Source: DAOUKH01 sp034421515 (GTDB lineage Bacteria > Chloroflexota > Dehalococcoidia > SHYB01). From it: DNA of 64,000 nucleotides. The stretch spans positions 1-64,000 of the forward strand of contig DAOUKH010000024.1 of the NCBI GenBank assembly GCA_034421515.1, in the 5' to 3' direction. Numbering within the stretch: position 1 is the stretch's first letter; the number at the start of each line of letters is the position of its first letter. The position numbers and the translations under genes are program-made. A model generated the notes under the pieces. The model was not told where the DNA came from. It searched no databases and was given only the letters and a program-made list of their open reading frames with translations. Shown one piece after another: positions 46,582 to 55,143 of the stretch.

Positions 46582-47781
46582 CTAAGCCGCCGCTGCGGCA
46601 ACCTCGACGCCGAAGAAGCGCGCCGCGTTCCCGCCCATGAGCCCGGCGATCTGGTCGCCGGAGAGGCCGCCCTTCTGTAGCCGGTCGATGGCCTCGTAGG
46701 CGTCGCTGGCGTCATGCCGCGGGTACCGCGACCCCCAGGCGCCGACGTTCTCGTACAGGTCGGGCATCCGGTGCACGCAGGACTCCCAGGTGTCGAAGCC
46801 CACGAGGGAGGGCCGGTTGTAGAAGACCTCCCCAGGCTCGAGGCTAACGGGCCGCAGCCGCTGCGGCTGGAGCCAGAGGTACGTCTCCGACTTCTCCAGC
46901 ACCAGCGGCGCCCAGTAGGAGCCGGAGTGCAGGTACCCCAGCTTGAGGTTGGGATAGTCCTGCATGTGGCCGCTGAAGCAGAGCGCGCTGAGGAAAATGC
47001 CGCTGTCCATCCAAGGGGCGGCGGAGTCGGCGAGTGGATGGCCAAGGTAGAGCTCGGACGCCACCCTCTCAATGAAGGGACCTTCCGAGGTCCACTCCGG
47101 GTTGGTGCCCCCGCCCGAGGGGACCATGCACGCCGCCACGCCGGAGGCGTTCAGGAACATCCAAACGGGCTGGTACTCGGGCGCATTCGGCATGCGGGTG
47201 CGGTAGAACGAGGGCCGGATGGCCACGGCTCGGAAGCCCATCCCCGCCACCCGTTGCGCCTCGCGAAGGGCGAAGGCGGGATGCTGCATCGGCAGGACGG
47301 CGGCGGGAATCAGCCGCGCCGGGTCCTTCCGCGAGAAGTCCAAGATCCAATCGTTGTAGGCCCGCGCCAGGGCGAAGGCGACGTCGGCGTTCTCGACCAC
47401 CGGAAGGTACTCGGAGAACAGCGTGGGCAGCAGCAGCGCCTGGTCGATCCCCATCGCGTCCATGTCGGCGAGCCGGGCTGCGGCGTCGGCGGCGCCCTCG
47501 GTCGCGGGATGGGGCTTGGTCGGGTCCAACGAGCCGATCTCCTGCGGCGTCATCCCCGGACGGTAGACCGCCCGGCGGTTGATCCGGCTCATCCCGTTGA
47601 GCGGAGCGACCGGCACACCGTTGACGAGGATCACCTCGATCCCGTTCTGGTCGACCTCGCGCAGGAAGGATGAACGGGCCGGGACGCGGTATTCCGCGTC
47701 GAGGAACTCCGTCCATATCTCCGTCGGCTCGTAGACGTGGCTGTCGGCGTCGAAGACGGGGCAGGGCTTCTCGCGTTCCAT
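46582..47781 (-). CDS. Amidohydrolase family protein (amidohydro_2 type, copy 1)
   Basis: A 399-residue TIM-barrel metal hydrolase or decarboxylase of the ACMSD-like amidohydrolase family. VFDADSHVYEP near residue 9 is the DxDxH-type metal motif. The late SGHMQDYPNLKLGYLHSGSY part holds the conserved His, the Asp is in RHDASDAYEA, and GNAARFFGV is the usual end. Substrates in this family include carboxylated aromatics and lactones; none can be chosen here. It starts 36 bases after the next amidohydrolase on the same strand. Confidence 0.87.
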   Translation of the reverse strand: MEREKPCPVFDADSHVYEPTEIWTEFLDAEYRVPARSSFLREVDQNGIEVILVNGVPVAPLNGMSRINRRAVYRPGMTPQEIGSLDPTKPHPATEGAADAAARLADMDAMGIDQALLLPTLFSEYLPVVENADVAFALARAYNDWILDFSRKDPARLIPAAVLPMQHPAFALREAQRVAGMGFRAVAIRPSFYRTRMPNAPEYQPVWMFLNASGVAACMVPSGGGTNPEWTSEGPFIERVASELYLGHPLADSAAPWMDSGIFLSALCFSGHMQDYPNLKLGYLHSGSYWAPLVLEKSETYLWLQPQRLRPVSLEPGEVFYNRPSLVGFDTWESCVHRMPDLYENVGAWGSRYPRHDASDAYEAIDRLQKGGLSGDQIAGLMGGNAARFFGVEVAAAAA

Positions 47782-47817
47782 GACGCCCTCCTTGATCGAG
47801 CCCTCGGTCGAGTAGCT

Positions 47818-49257
47818 CTATTTCTGGCGCACGTTGGCGCCGCCGGGGCCCGCCGCCTCCGCCTGGGCGCGAAGCATCTCGGCCCTGCCCGGCTCCGATT
47901 GCTCGCGGGCAAACTCGGCGACCTGCTCGCGCGATGGGAACCAGTCGGGCCGCGCGGGGTCCGCGGCCTGCTCGGACACAAAGGTCTTGGGCTCGATACC
48001 GTACATGCGGCGCGCGTTCCCTCCGAGGAGGGCGGCCTGCGTCTCCTCGGGGACCTCCGCCCGCTCCATCGCCTCGATCGCCTCCCAGACGTCCGTGCCG
48101 TCGTGGTGGTAGACGTCCGAGGCCCACACGCCCACGTCGCGGTAAACGTCGGCCTGGCGGAAGACCTCCATCTCGTCCGACTCGAACGAGATGAAGCACT
48201 GGTCGAAGAACGCCTCGCTGGGCCGGCGCTTCGCGGGGACCCTGCGCTCGTTGGCGTAGAGGTCGAAGTGCCGGTCGAGCCGCTCCAGCACGCCGATGAG
48301 CCAGGAGGCATTGGACTCGAGTATCGCCATCGTGAGCTTCGAGTAGCGGTCGAGGAACCCCGACATCAGGGTCACCGAAAGCCAGACGGCGGCCTCGTAG
48401 ATGAAGCTGAGCGTCTGCGAGTTGAGGCCCTGCGCCATATAGATCCCGTGGGCGCTGCTGTCGATGAGCTGGCCCGGCGACACCATGCGCGTCATGTCGA
48501 GGTCGAGGGGATGAATAGTGGAGGGGAAGGTGTGCATCCCAAGGACCGTGCCGGTCTCTTCGAACGTGCGGAAGAGTGCGTCCCAGCCGCCCACGGGGCC
48601 GTAGGCGTTGATCCTGGTGGGGTAGTTGCCGCGGGCGTCGATGGGGCGGACGAGCGCCATGCGGGTCCCCCTCCCCGCGATGCGGTAGAGCTCGTCGATG
48701 CTGTAGGTCGAGTTCTGCAGCGGGAGCCATCCGGCGGCGTGCAGCCGGTCGGGGTTGGCGGAGCAGAAGTCGTGCGCCCAGTCGTTGTAGCCCCGGGCGA
48801 GGGCGTGGGCCCCGTCGATGTTGTCAATGTAGGCGAAGCCGCCCACCATCCCCGTGGGAATAACCATTACCTGGTCGATCCCCATCAGGTCGAGGTCCTT
48901 GATCCGTTCGTGGGGATCGTAGGCCCCCTTGTGGTCCAGGTAGTCGCGCTTCTCCGGGGTGAGGTTCTCGTACTGGAGCAGCCGCTTCGTCTCGCGGTCC
49001 ATACCGGGGCCGGAAATCGTGATCACGTTGTAGCGTGGGAACTCGCCGTTGGCGCCGCCCCCGGTCGACCGCGCGCGGCCGTTGACGATGGTCTGCCGGT
49101 CGTCCCGCCAATAGCTCTGCTTCACCAGGTCACGGTGCTTGGGATCGACGTACTCCGACCAGATTTCGAGGGGGTCGTTGATGTGGGCGTCGCAGTCGAA
49201 AACCGGGAACCGCTTCGTCATGGGGCCTTTGCCCGCCGCCGCACCGTTCGTCGCCAT
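47818..49257 (-). CDS. Amidohydrolase family protein (amidohydro_2 type, copy 2)
   Basis: A 479-residue relative of the downstream gene, with an N-terminal extension of about 15 residues and a longer C-terminal tail. FPVFDCDAHINDPLEIW near residue 18 is the metal motif, ASDVYHHDGTDVWEAI near 410 holds the late His and Asp, and GNARRMYGI closes the domain. The two genes look like divergent paralogues in one operon and may act on related substrates. It is divergently transcribed from the UGSC unit. Confidence 0.87.
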   Translation of the reverse strand: MATNGAAAGKGPMTKRFPVFDCDAHINDPLEIWSEYVDPKHRDLVKQSYWRDDRQTIVNGRARSTGGGANGEFPRYNVITISGPGMDRETKRLLQYENLTPEKRDYLDHKGAYDPHERIKDLDLMGIDQVMVIPTGMVGGFAYIDNIDGAHALARGYNDWAHDFCSANPDRLHAAGWLPLQNSTYSIDELYRIAGRGTRMALVRPIDARGNYPTRINAYGPVGGWDALFRTFEETGTVLGMHTFPSTIHPLDLDMTRMVSPGQLIDSSAHGIYMAQGLNSQTLSFIYEAAVWLSVTLMSGFLDRYSKLTMAILESNASWLIGVLERLDRHFDLYANERRVPAKRRPSEAFFDQCFISFESDEMEVFRQADVYRDVGVWASDVYHHDGTDVWEAIEAMERAEVPEETQAALLGGNARRMYGIEPKTFVSEQAADPARPDWFPSREQVAEFAREQSEPGRAEMLRAQAEAAGPGGANVRQK

Positions 49258-49328
49258 GACAGACCTCCTGCTACACCTGTTCCTGCCCCGTCCTACGTTC
49301 GTTCGACCGCGCCGGATTTCCTACCGCA

Positions 49329-49357
49329 AAACTATCAGACGCCGATGTAGGGGTCAA
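49329..49357 (-). promoter_or_regulatory. Promoter of the amidohydrolase pair
   Basis: On the minus strand TTGACC (49357-49352), 17-base spacer, TAGTTT (49334-49329). Its -35 box lies in an inverted repeat with that of the opposite promoter. Confidence 0.6.
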
Positions 49358-49379
49358 TCAGATTTGGCTGTTTGACCCC
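49350..49379. promoter_or_regulatory. Inverted repeat joining two divergent -35 boxes
   Basis: GGGGTCAA (49350-49357) and TTGACCCC (49372-49379) are perfect reverse complements 14 bases apart. Each arm contains one -35 box, so a single dimeric regulator could act on both transcripts. Confidence 0.5.
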
Positions 49380-49400
49380 CTCTTTTGAGATTGCTACCAT
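49372..49400 (+). promoter_or_regulatory. Promoter of the UGSC selenoprotein unit
   Basis: TTGACC (49372-49377), 17-base spacer, TACCAT (49395-49400). Transcription would start near 49407, about 15 bases before the gene, leaving just the ribosome site. Confidence 0.6.
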
Positions 49401-49421
49401 CCGGTCAGCGGAAGGGTGGAA

Positions 49422-49970
49422 ATGACGATCCGGTTCTACAACCCTGCCCCTGAAGTGAATGGCGACGACAAGGCCGCCGAGCGCAGCCTCGATTCGCTTG
49501 GCGGCAAAAAGCTGCTCTTCCTCAGCAACAAGCGGGCGCGCTGCCCCGAGCTTGCCGACGCCCTGCGCGACGTGCTCACCACCCGCTACGAGATTGCCGG
49601 CCTGACCTTCATGGAGGTCGACGCGGGCAGGCCGGAGCCCAAGGCGAAGCTGGCCCCCCTCGCCGCGGAGTACGACGCCGCGATCGGCGCCTACGGCGGC
49701 TGAGGCTCCTGCACCGCGTCGGCGACGCAGGACATCATCACGCTCAACAAGGAAGGCATGCCGGGCGTCGTCCTCCTTGCCGACTACTTCAAGGACGAGG
49801 CCGAGCACCTCGCGAGCATCAAGGGTGTGGCCGACCTGCCCCGCATGGTCTTCAACGGCACGTTCGAGTTCGTCTCCGCCGAGGAGCTTCGCGAGACCAT
49901 CGACGCCGTCGCCGACACCGTCGCCGACAAGCTCACCGGCCGCTCCAAGGGACAGACCATCGTCCCATGA
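49422..49970 (+). CDS. UGSC-family selenoprotein, read through an in-frame TGA
   Basis: One 182-residue protein is interrupted by a TGA at 49701-49703 (residue 94). The frame stays open before it (...DAAIGAYGG) and after it (GSCTASATQDIITLNKEGMP) to the TAA/TGA end at 49970. The joined motif YGG-U-GSC is the defining motif of the known UGSC (seleno)protein family, with Sec94 and Cys97 as the redox pair. ATG 49422 is chosen with GGAAGG six bases upstream; GTG 49416 is possible. The following gene overlaps the stop by four bases, so translation of the second half is expected. The biochemical role is not known. If the genome lacks Sec machinery, the alternative is a recent nonsense mutation. Confidence 0.85.
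49704..49735 (+). promoter_or_regulatory. Candidate bacterial SECIS hairpin
   Basis: Just after the TGA, TCCTGC (49707-49712) pairs with GCAGGA (49727-49732). Inside, GTC and GAC can pair around a GGC loop. Bacterial SECIS elements are short hairpins directly downstream of the Sec TGA, so position fits; SelB binding cannot be judged by eye. Confidence 0.5.
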
Positions 49971-51010
49971 CCCCGCTGCAGAGCAGCTTCTTCGAGGCGG
50001 AGACGCTCGAAGAGGTCAACCGGCTGGTCATGGAGAAGGGCTGGGGCGACGGCCTCCCCGTCGTTCCCCCGACCGAAGAGCGCGTCCTTGCCATGCTGGC
50101 CCAGTCCAGAGACGACCCGGGCCGCGTCATCGGCGAGATGCCGCCCCTCAACGGCGAGGCCACCGTCGAGAAGGTCGCCATCAACGCCGTGATGGCGGGC
50201 TGCAAGCCGGAGTACTTCCCCATTGTGCTTGCCATGGTGGAGGCCGTCCTAGAGCCGCCCTTCAACATGAATGGCGTGGCAACGACGACGAACCCCTCGG
50301 CGCCGGTGGTGATCGTCAACGGGCCGGTGCGGGGCAGGGTTGGCATCAACTGCGGCATCGGCTGCTTCGGTCCCGGCACGCAGGCCAACGCGACCATCGG
50401 GCGGTCGCTGCGCCTGATCATGCAGACCCTAGGTGGCGCCAAGCCGGGGCCGGTAGCCAAGGCCGTCCTCAGCCTCCCCGAGCGCTACACCTTCTGCTTC
50501 GGCGAGGACGAGGAGCGGACGCCATGGACTCCGCTCCACGTCGAGCGCGGCTTCGATCCCAACACCAGCACGGTGACGGTCGTCTCGGTGAACGTCCTGC
50601 TGTCCACCACGGCGGCGATCCTCTACGACAAAGCCCAGCGCTTCGCCGAAGTCGTGGGGCAGACGCTGACCTTGAGCGGAAACCCCAACCTGGAAGCGAA
50701 CTCGCAGCCGGTGATTGTGATCCCTTGGAACATCGCCCAACGGATCGAAGATCAGGGCATCACCAAGCAGCAGTTGAAGGAGCTGTTCTTCGAGCGCTCC
50801 CGCTTCCCCGCCGACGAAGTGCCGGAGTACGAGTTGTGGCGGGAGTACGGTTTGCCGCCCTTCCACCTTACCGACGGCTACGTCCAGCCGGTGGAGACGC
50901 CCGACGAGTTCGTGATCGTCGTCGCCGGCGACGGCCTGCCCGCCTACGCCGCGATCATGCCGTCCTTCTACGCCACCAAGGCCGTCACCAAGCCGGTGCG
51001 GTTGCCGTAA
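49967..51010 (+). CDS. Conserved hypothetical protein coupled to the UGSC gene
   Basis: I do not recognise an enzyme family for this 347-residue protein. It starts with a helical segment (FFEAETLEEVNRLVMEKGWG) and GLPVVPPTEERV. A Cys/Gly-rich block GINCGIGCFGPGTQANATIG lies near residue 125, and three further Cys are near residues 79, 129 and 155. No signal peptide or membrane helix is seen. ATG 49967 overlaps the TGA of the UGSC gene, so the two are translated as a pair. Cys in the conserved block could be redox partners of the selenoprotein, which is inference. Confidence 0.75.
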   Translation: MTPLQSSFFEAETLEEVNRLVMEKGWGDGLPVVPPTEERVLAMLAQSRDDPGRVIGEMPPLNGEATVEKVAINAVMAGCKPEYFPIVLAMVEAVLEPPFNMNGVATTTNPSAPVVIVNGPVRGRVGINCGIGCFGPGTQANATIGRSLRLIMQTLGGAKPGPVAKAVLSLPERYTFCFGEDEERTPWTPLHVERGFDPNTSTVTVVSVNVLLSTTAAILYDKAQRFAEVVGQTLTLSGNPNLEANSQPVIVIPWNIAQRIEDQGITKQQLKELFFERSRFPADEVPEYELWREYGLPPFHLTDGYVQPVETPDEFVIVVAGDGLPAYAAIMPSFYATKAVTKPVRLP

Positions 51011-51022
51011 CCCTTCTCCGCC

Positions 51023-52189
51023 CTACCTGGGCAGGCCGAGGCCCTTCGTGGCGATGATGTTCCGGTTGACCTCGGAGCTGCCGGCGGCGATGGTCGAGGG
51101 GATGTTGCTGATGTACTCGTGCCCCACGAGGCCGCGGTTGATGGCATGCGGGCTGCCGTCACGCAGCAGCCCGTGCAGGCCGAGGACCTGCATCCCCACC
51201 CGGCCGACCTCCATGCCGACCTCGGATGCGTAGAGCTTGGCCATCGACGCCTCCCGGATCGGCTCCTCCCCGTTCTCCTGCATCCAGCAGACGCGGTAGG
51301 AGAGGAGCCTGGCCGCGTGTAGGCGCGTAGTCATGTCGGCGAGCCGGTGCATCAAGATTTCGTCGTCCCGCACCGAGCCGAGCACTGCGGGGGCTTCGCT
51401 GATGGCGTCGACGATGTAGTCGAATGCCCGCTGCGCCATGGCGACGTCACGGATGCCCGACCGCTCATTGTTGAGGGTCGTCATGGCCACGTACCAGCCC
51501 TGGTTGAGGTCGCCGATCAGGTTCTCTTTGGGCACCCGCACGTTGTCGAAGAAGACCTGGTTGAAGTCGTGCTCATCCGCCATGTTGATCAGCGGCTGGA
51601 TCGTGATCCCCGGCTGCCGCATGTCCATGATGAAGTAGGAGATGCCCTTGTGCTTGGGGGCGTCCGGGTCGGTGCGGGTCAGGATGTGGATCCAGTCCGC
51701 CTTGTGCCCGTAGGTCGTCCAGATCTTCTGGCCGTTGATGACGTAGTCGTCGCCGTCGGCCACGGCGGTCGTGGCGAGGCTGGCCAGGTCGGAGCCAGCG
51801 TTGGGCTCCGAGAAACCCTGCGCCCAGACGATCGACTGCTCGGCGGTCGCCTTCAGGAAACGTTTCTTCAGGCTCTCGCTGCCGAAGGCGATGATGGCAG
51901 GGCCGACCTGGTAGGCCTGATGGTCGAGGGGCGCGTTGTAGTAGACCATCTTGTCGTGGAACAACATCTGCATCGTATGGCTCGCGCCCAAGCCGCCGTA
52001 CTCCACCGGCCAGCCGATGCCGATCCACTTCTTCGTGCCCAGCCTCCTGCGGAAGGCCATGGCGTCGTCGAAGTTCTCCTCGGCGTAAGGGCTCTCCCCC
52101 GCCAGGATCTGCGGGGCAAGCTCGGCCTTGATGAAGTCCTCGACCTCTTGGGCGAAGTCGGTGTGCTCTTTCGTGAAGGTGAAATCCAC
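51023..52189 (-). CDS. Acyl-CoA dehydrogenase family protein (copy 3)
   Basis: A 388-residue FAD-dependent acyl-CoA dehydrogenase. FSEPNAGSDLASL near residue 130, NGQKIWTTYGHKADW near 153, INMADEHDFNQVFFDNVRVP near 205 and SSEVNRNIIATKGLGLPR at the end are present. The start is GTG 52189, six bases after AGGAGG; the open frame upstream (arginine-rich) is not conserved. It is convergent with the UGSC unit and divergent from the LLM gene. Confidence 0.92.
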   Translation of the reverse strand: MDFTFTKEHTDFAQEVEDFIKAELAPQILAGESPYAEENFDDAMAFRRRLGTKKWIGIGWPVEYGGLGASHTMQMLFHDKMVYYNAPLDHQAYQVGPAIIAFGSESLKKRFLKATAEQSIVWAQGFSEPNAGSDLASLATTAVADGDDYVINGQKIWTTYGHKADWIHILTRTDPDAPKHKGISYFIMDMRQPGITIQPLINMADEHDFNQVFFDNVRVPKENLIGDLNQGWYVAMTTLNNERSGIRDVAMAQRAFDYIVDAISEAPAVLGSVRDDEILMHRLADMTTRLHAARLLSYRVCWMQENGEEPIREASMAKLYASEVGMEVGRVGMQVLGLHGLLRDGSPHAINRGLVGHEYISNIPSTIAAGSSEVNRNIIATKGLGLPR

Positions 52190-52337
52190 GCGCCGCCTCC
52201 TCTTGCGCCGGAGCCTCGCGGGACCCCGGCCGGCGTCGGCCTGATGATACCAAAGAGAGGGTTGGAATCGCCTGGGCGGCGATGGGGCATAATGTGCCCG
52301 CTCGCCGCCGGGAGCGCGCCGAGCGAGGAGCGCCTCC

Positions 52338-53210
52338 ATGCAATTCGGCTACTTCACGCTGGGCGTCAGTCTGCGGTCCTATGGGATCGTGGCACAGAAG
52401 GCGGAGGCAGCGGGCTTCGACAGCTTCTTCATGCCCGAGCATCTTGTTTTCCCCATCGACATCACGCCCCTCTATCCCTACTCCGAGACCGGCTACCCCG
52501 GCGTTGATGCCGACACCCCCTATTTCGATCCGTGGGTGTCGTTGGCGAGCGTTGCGGCGGTGACGTCAACGATCCGCCTGGGGACGCAGGTCTACATCCT
52601 GCCGCTCCGCAACGTCTTCGTGACCGCCAAGGCCGTGGCCACGCTCGACCGCATCTCCCAGGGCCGCGTGGTCCTCGGCGCTGGAGTCGGCTGGCTCAAG
52701 GAAGAGTTCGAGGCCGTCGGCGAGGATTTCCACACCCGCGGCCGCCGCGCCGACGAGGCCATCCAGGTCATCCGCCGCCTCTGGACCGAGGACACCATCG
52801 AGCACCACGGCGAGTTCTACGACTTCGGCCCGATCAAGTTCAACCCCAAGCCGTCGCAGAAGCCCTGCCCGCCGATTCAGATCGGCGGCGAGACGCGGGC
52901 CGCCAGACGCCGCGCCGCGCTCCTCGGCGACGGCTGGCTCAGCGCCGGCGGCGACACCCCCGACACCGCCAAGCCGCTCATCGACGAAATGCGTGCCTGG
53001 CGCAGCGAAGCCGGCCGCGACGGCCCGTTCGAAGTCTCGATGCGCAACGCGCTCGGCGAGAACACCCTCGACAACGCGAAGCGCTACGAGGAGGCCGGCG
53101 TCGACCGCCTCTTCCTCCGTCCCGAATTCCCCAAAGAGGGCCGCATGTCCGTCGACTACGTCGGCCAGTGGATGGAGCGCATGAACGAGGAGATCATCAG
53201 CCGGATGTAG
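52338..53210 (+). CDS. LLM-class (luciferase-like) F420-dependent oxidoreductase
   Basis: A 290-residue luciferase-like TIM-barrel protein. The start MQFGYFTLGVSLRSYGIVAQ, the SIRLGTQVYILPLRNV-type barrel strand near residue 79, GAGVGWLKEEFEAVGEDFHT near 113 and the PPIQIGGETRAARRRAALLG end are typical. These enzymes use reduced F420 or FMN to oxidise or reduce small organics. The PPOX protein at 5 kb is a second candidate F420 user. GGAG lies near the start, at 52327. Confidence 0.87.
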   Translation: MQFGYFTLGVSLRSYGIVAQKAEAAGFDSFFMPEHLVFPIDITPLYPYSETGYPGVDADTPYFDPWVSLASVAAVTSTIRLGTQVYILPLRNVFVTAKAVATLDRISQGRVVLGAGVGWLKEEFEAVGEDFHTRGRRADEAIQVIRRLWTEDTIEHHGEFYDFGPIKFNPKPSQKPCPPIQIGGETRAARRRAALLGDGWLSAGGDTPDTAKPLIDEMRAWRSEAGRDGPFEVSMRNALGENTLDNAKRYEEAGVDRLFLRPEFPKEGRMSVDYVGQWMERMNEEIISRM

Positions 53211-53261
53211 CACGGCCCCCGACCTGAAGCCGCGTATACTAGAAGGCCGGAGGGTCCCACC

Positions 53262-55004
53262 GTGAGCACCGACGCCGCCGATCAGGCCGCGCTCGCTGAA
53301 CAGCGTTACCGCATCCGCCACTCCGCCGCGCACGTGATGGCCGACGCCATCACCTCGATCTGGCCTCAGGCGAAGCTGACTATCGGCCCCCCCACGGACG
53401 ATGGCTTCTACTACGACATCGACCTCGATCACCACATCACGCCCGAGGACCTCAAGGAGGTCGAGCGGCGGATGCGGAAGATCATCGGCGCCAACGACCA
53501 CTTCGTCCGTGAGGAAATCTCCCGGGAGGACGCGCGGCGGCGCTTCTCGGAGAACCAATACAAGCTGGAGAACATTGACGAGATCCCCGAAGGGGAGGCG
53601 ATCACCACCTACTCCCACGGCGGCTTCACCGACCTCTGCGAGGGGCCGCACGTCGAGCGCGCCGGTGCGATCAAGGCGGTGAAGCTGCTCAACGTTGCGG
53701 GCGCCTACTGGCGCGGCGACGAGCGCAACCCGATGCTCCAGCGCATCTACGGCACGGCGTTCGAGTCGAAGGACGCCCTGCAGCAGCACCTCCGGATGCT
53801 GGAGGAGGCCGCCAAGCGCGACCATCGAAAGCTGGGGCGCGAGCTGGAGCTCTTCATGTTCGACGCCGCCGCGCCGGCGAGCCCGTTCTTCCTGCCGAAG
53901 GGGACCGTCCTCTACAACTTGCTCATCGACTACATCCGGGGGCTGTACCAACGCTACGGCTACCAAGAAGTCATGACGCCGCAGATCTTCGAGTCGGGCC
54001 TGTGGCATCGCTCGGGCCACTACGAGAACTACAAGGAGAACATGTTCTTCGTCGAGATCGACGACCGCGAGTTCGGGGTGAAGCCGATGAACTGCCCCAG
54101 CCACGCGCTGATGTACGGCTCGACGCTCCACTCCTACCGCGACCTGCCGGTGCGGCTCGCCGATTTCGGGCGGCTACACCGGTACGAGCGGTCGGGCGTC
54201 ACCCACGGCCTGACGCGGGTCCGCACCTTCGCCCAGGACGACGCCCATATCTTCTGCCGGCCCGACCAGGTGCAGAGCGAGGTCACGGCCTTCATCGACA
54301 TGGTCCACGAGACGTTCACGATCCTCGGCTTCGACGATGTGCACGTCATGCTGTCGCTCCGCCCCGAAAAGCGCGTCGGCACCGACGAAATGTGGGACCG
54401 CGCCGAGGCCGCGTTGCGGGCGGCCATCGAGTCGAAGGAGCTCGACTACGAAGCGGTCGCCGGCGAGGGCGCCTTCTACGGGCCGAAGATCGACTTCTTC
54501 ATGCAGGACGCGTTGCGCCGGCAGTGGCAACTGAGCACGGTGCAGCTCGACTATTCGCTGCCGGAGCGGTTCGATCTGGAATATGTGACCGAGGACGACC
54601 GGCGGGAGCGCCCGGTCCTCATTCACCGAGCGCTACTGGGATCGCTGGAGCGGTTCATCGCCATTCTGCTCGAACACACGGGCGGCGCGCTGCCGGTCTG
54701 GCTCTCCCCGGTCCAGGCGGTGGTCATCCCCATCGCCGACCGGCACGTCGACTACGCCCGCGAGGTCGAGGCGCGGCTGCGCGGCGCGGGGCTGCGCGTG
54801 GAGGTCGACGCCCGCACCGAACGCATGAACCTCAAGATACGAGAGGCGCAGCTGCGGAAGGTGCCGTTCATGCTCGTCGTCGGCGACCGCGAGCAAGAGG
54901 CCGGCGCGGCGTCGGTGCGGGACCGGTCTGGCGAGAACCGCGGCGCTGTGGCGTTGGACGAGATCGTGCGCGAAATCGGCGGGCGGGCGGCGGGCCGCTC
55001 CTGA
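53262..55004 (+). CDS. thrS: Threonyl-tRNA synthetase lacking the TGS domain
   Basis: A 580-residue class II synthetase. It starts directly with the editing domain: RHSAAHVMADAI near residue 20 has the HxxxH pair, and CEGPHVERAG near 125 the Cys and His. The catalytic core has MNCPSHALMYGS with the zinc Cys, RLHRYERSG and TRVRTFAQDDAHIFC, and the anticodon domain ends with PVWLSPVQAVVIPI and later. E. coli ThrRS has an extra N-terminal TGS domain of about 60 residues, which is missing here. The start is GTG 53262 with GGAGG eight bases upstream; a TATACT box lies at 53235. Confidence 0.94.
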   Translation: MSTDAADQAALAEQRYRIRHSAAHVMADAITSIWPQAKLTIGPPTDDGFYYDIDLDHHITPEDLKEVERRMRKIIGANDHFVREEISREDARRRFSENQYKLENIDEIPEGEAITTYSHGGFTDLCEGPHVERAGAIKAVKLLNVAGAYWRGDERNPMLQRIYGTAFESKDALQQHLRMLEEAAKRDHRKLGRELELFMFDAAAPASPFFLPKGTVLYNLLIDYIRGLYQRYGYQEVMTPQIFESGLWHRSGHYENYKENMFFVEIDDREFGVKPMNCPSHALMYGSTLHSYRDLPVRLADFGRLHRYERSGVTHGLTRVRTFAQDDAHIFCRPDQVQSEVTAFIDMVHETFTILGFDDVHVMLSLRPEKRVGTDEMWDRAEAALRAAIESKELDYEAVAGEGAFYGPKIDFFMQDALRRQWQLSTVQLDYSLPERFDLEYVTEDDRRERPVLIHRALLGSLERFIAILLEHTGGALPVWLSPVQAVVIPIADRHVDYAREVEARLRGAGLRVEVDARTERMNLKIREAQLRKVPFMLVVGDREQEAGAASVRDRSGENRGAVALDEIVREIGGRAAGRS

Positions 55005-55046
55005 GGGACGCGAAGCCCTTCCCTTTGGCCCCAATTCATGTTTTCT

Positions 55047-55076
55047 TTGACTGCGATTCAAGCGTTATGCTATATT
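55047..55076 (+). promoter_or_regulatory. Promoter of infC-rpmI-rplT
   Basis: TTGACT (55047-55052), 18-base spacer, TATATT (55071-55076). Clear sigma70-type match between thrS and infC; the leader is about 60 bases and GC-rich, and holds CGGCGCCG dyads near 55091. Confidence 0.65.
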
Positions 55077-55143
55077 CAGCCGTGTCCGCACGGCGCCGCC
55101 GCGGCGGGCTTACTGCTTTCATGGGACGGAGGAAAAGAGCGCC

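Noticed and set aside
49422..49970. Two separate small genes or a pseudogene split by a stop
   Set aside because: The stop is TGA exactly at the Sec position of a known UGSC motif and the frame stays intact on both sides; a plain pseudogene would not predict this.
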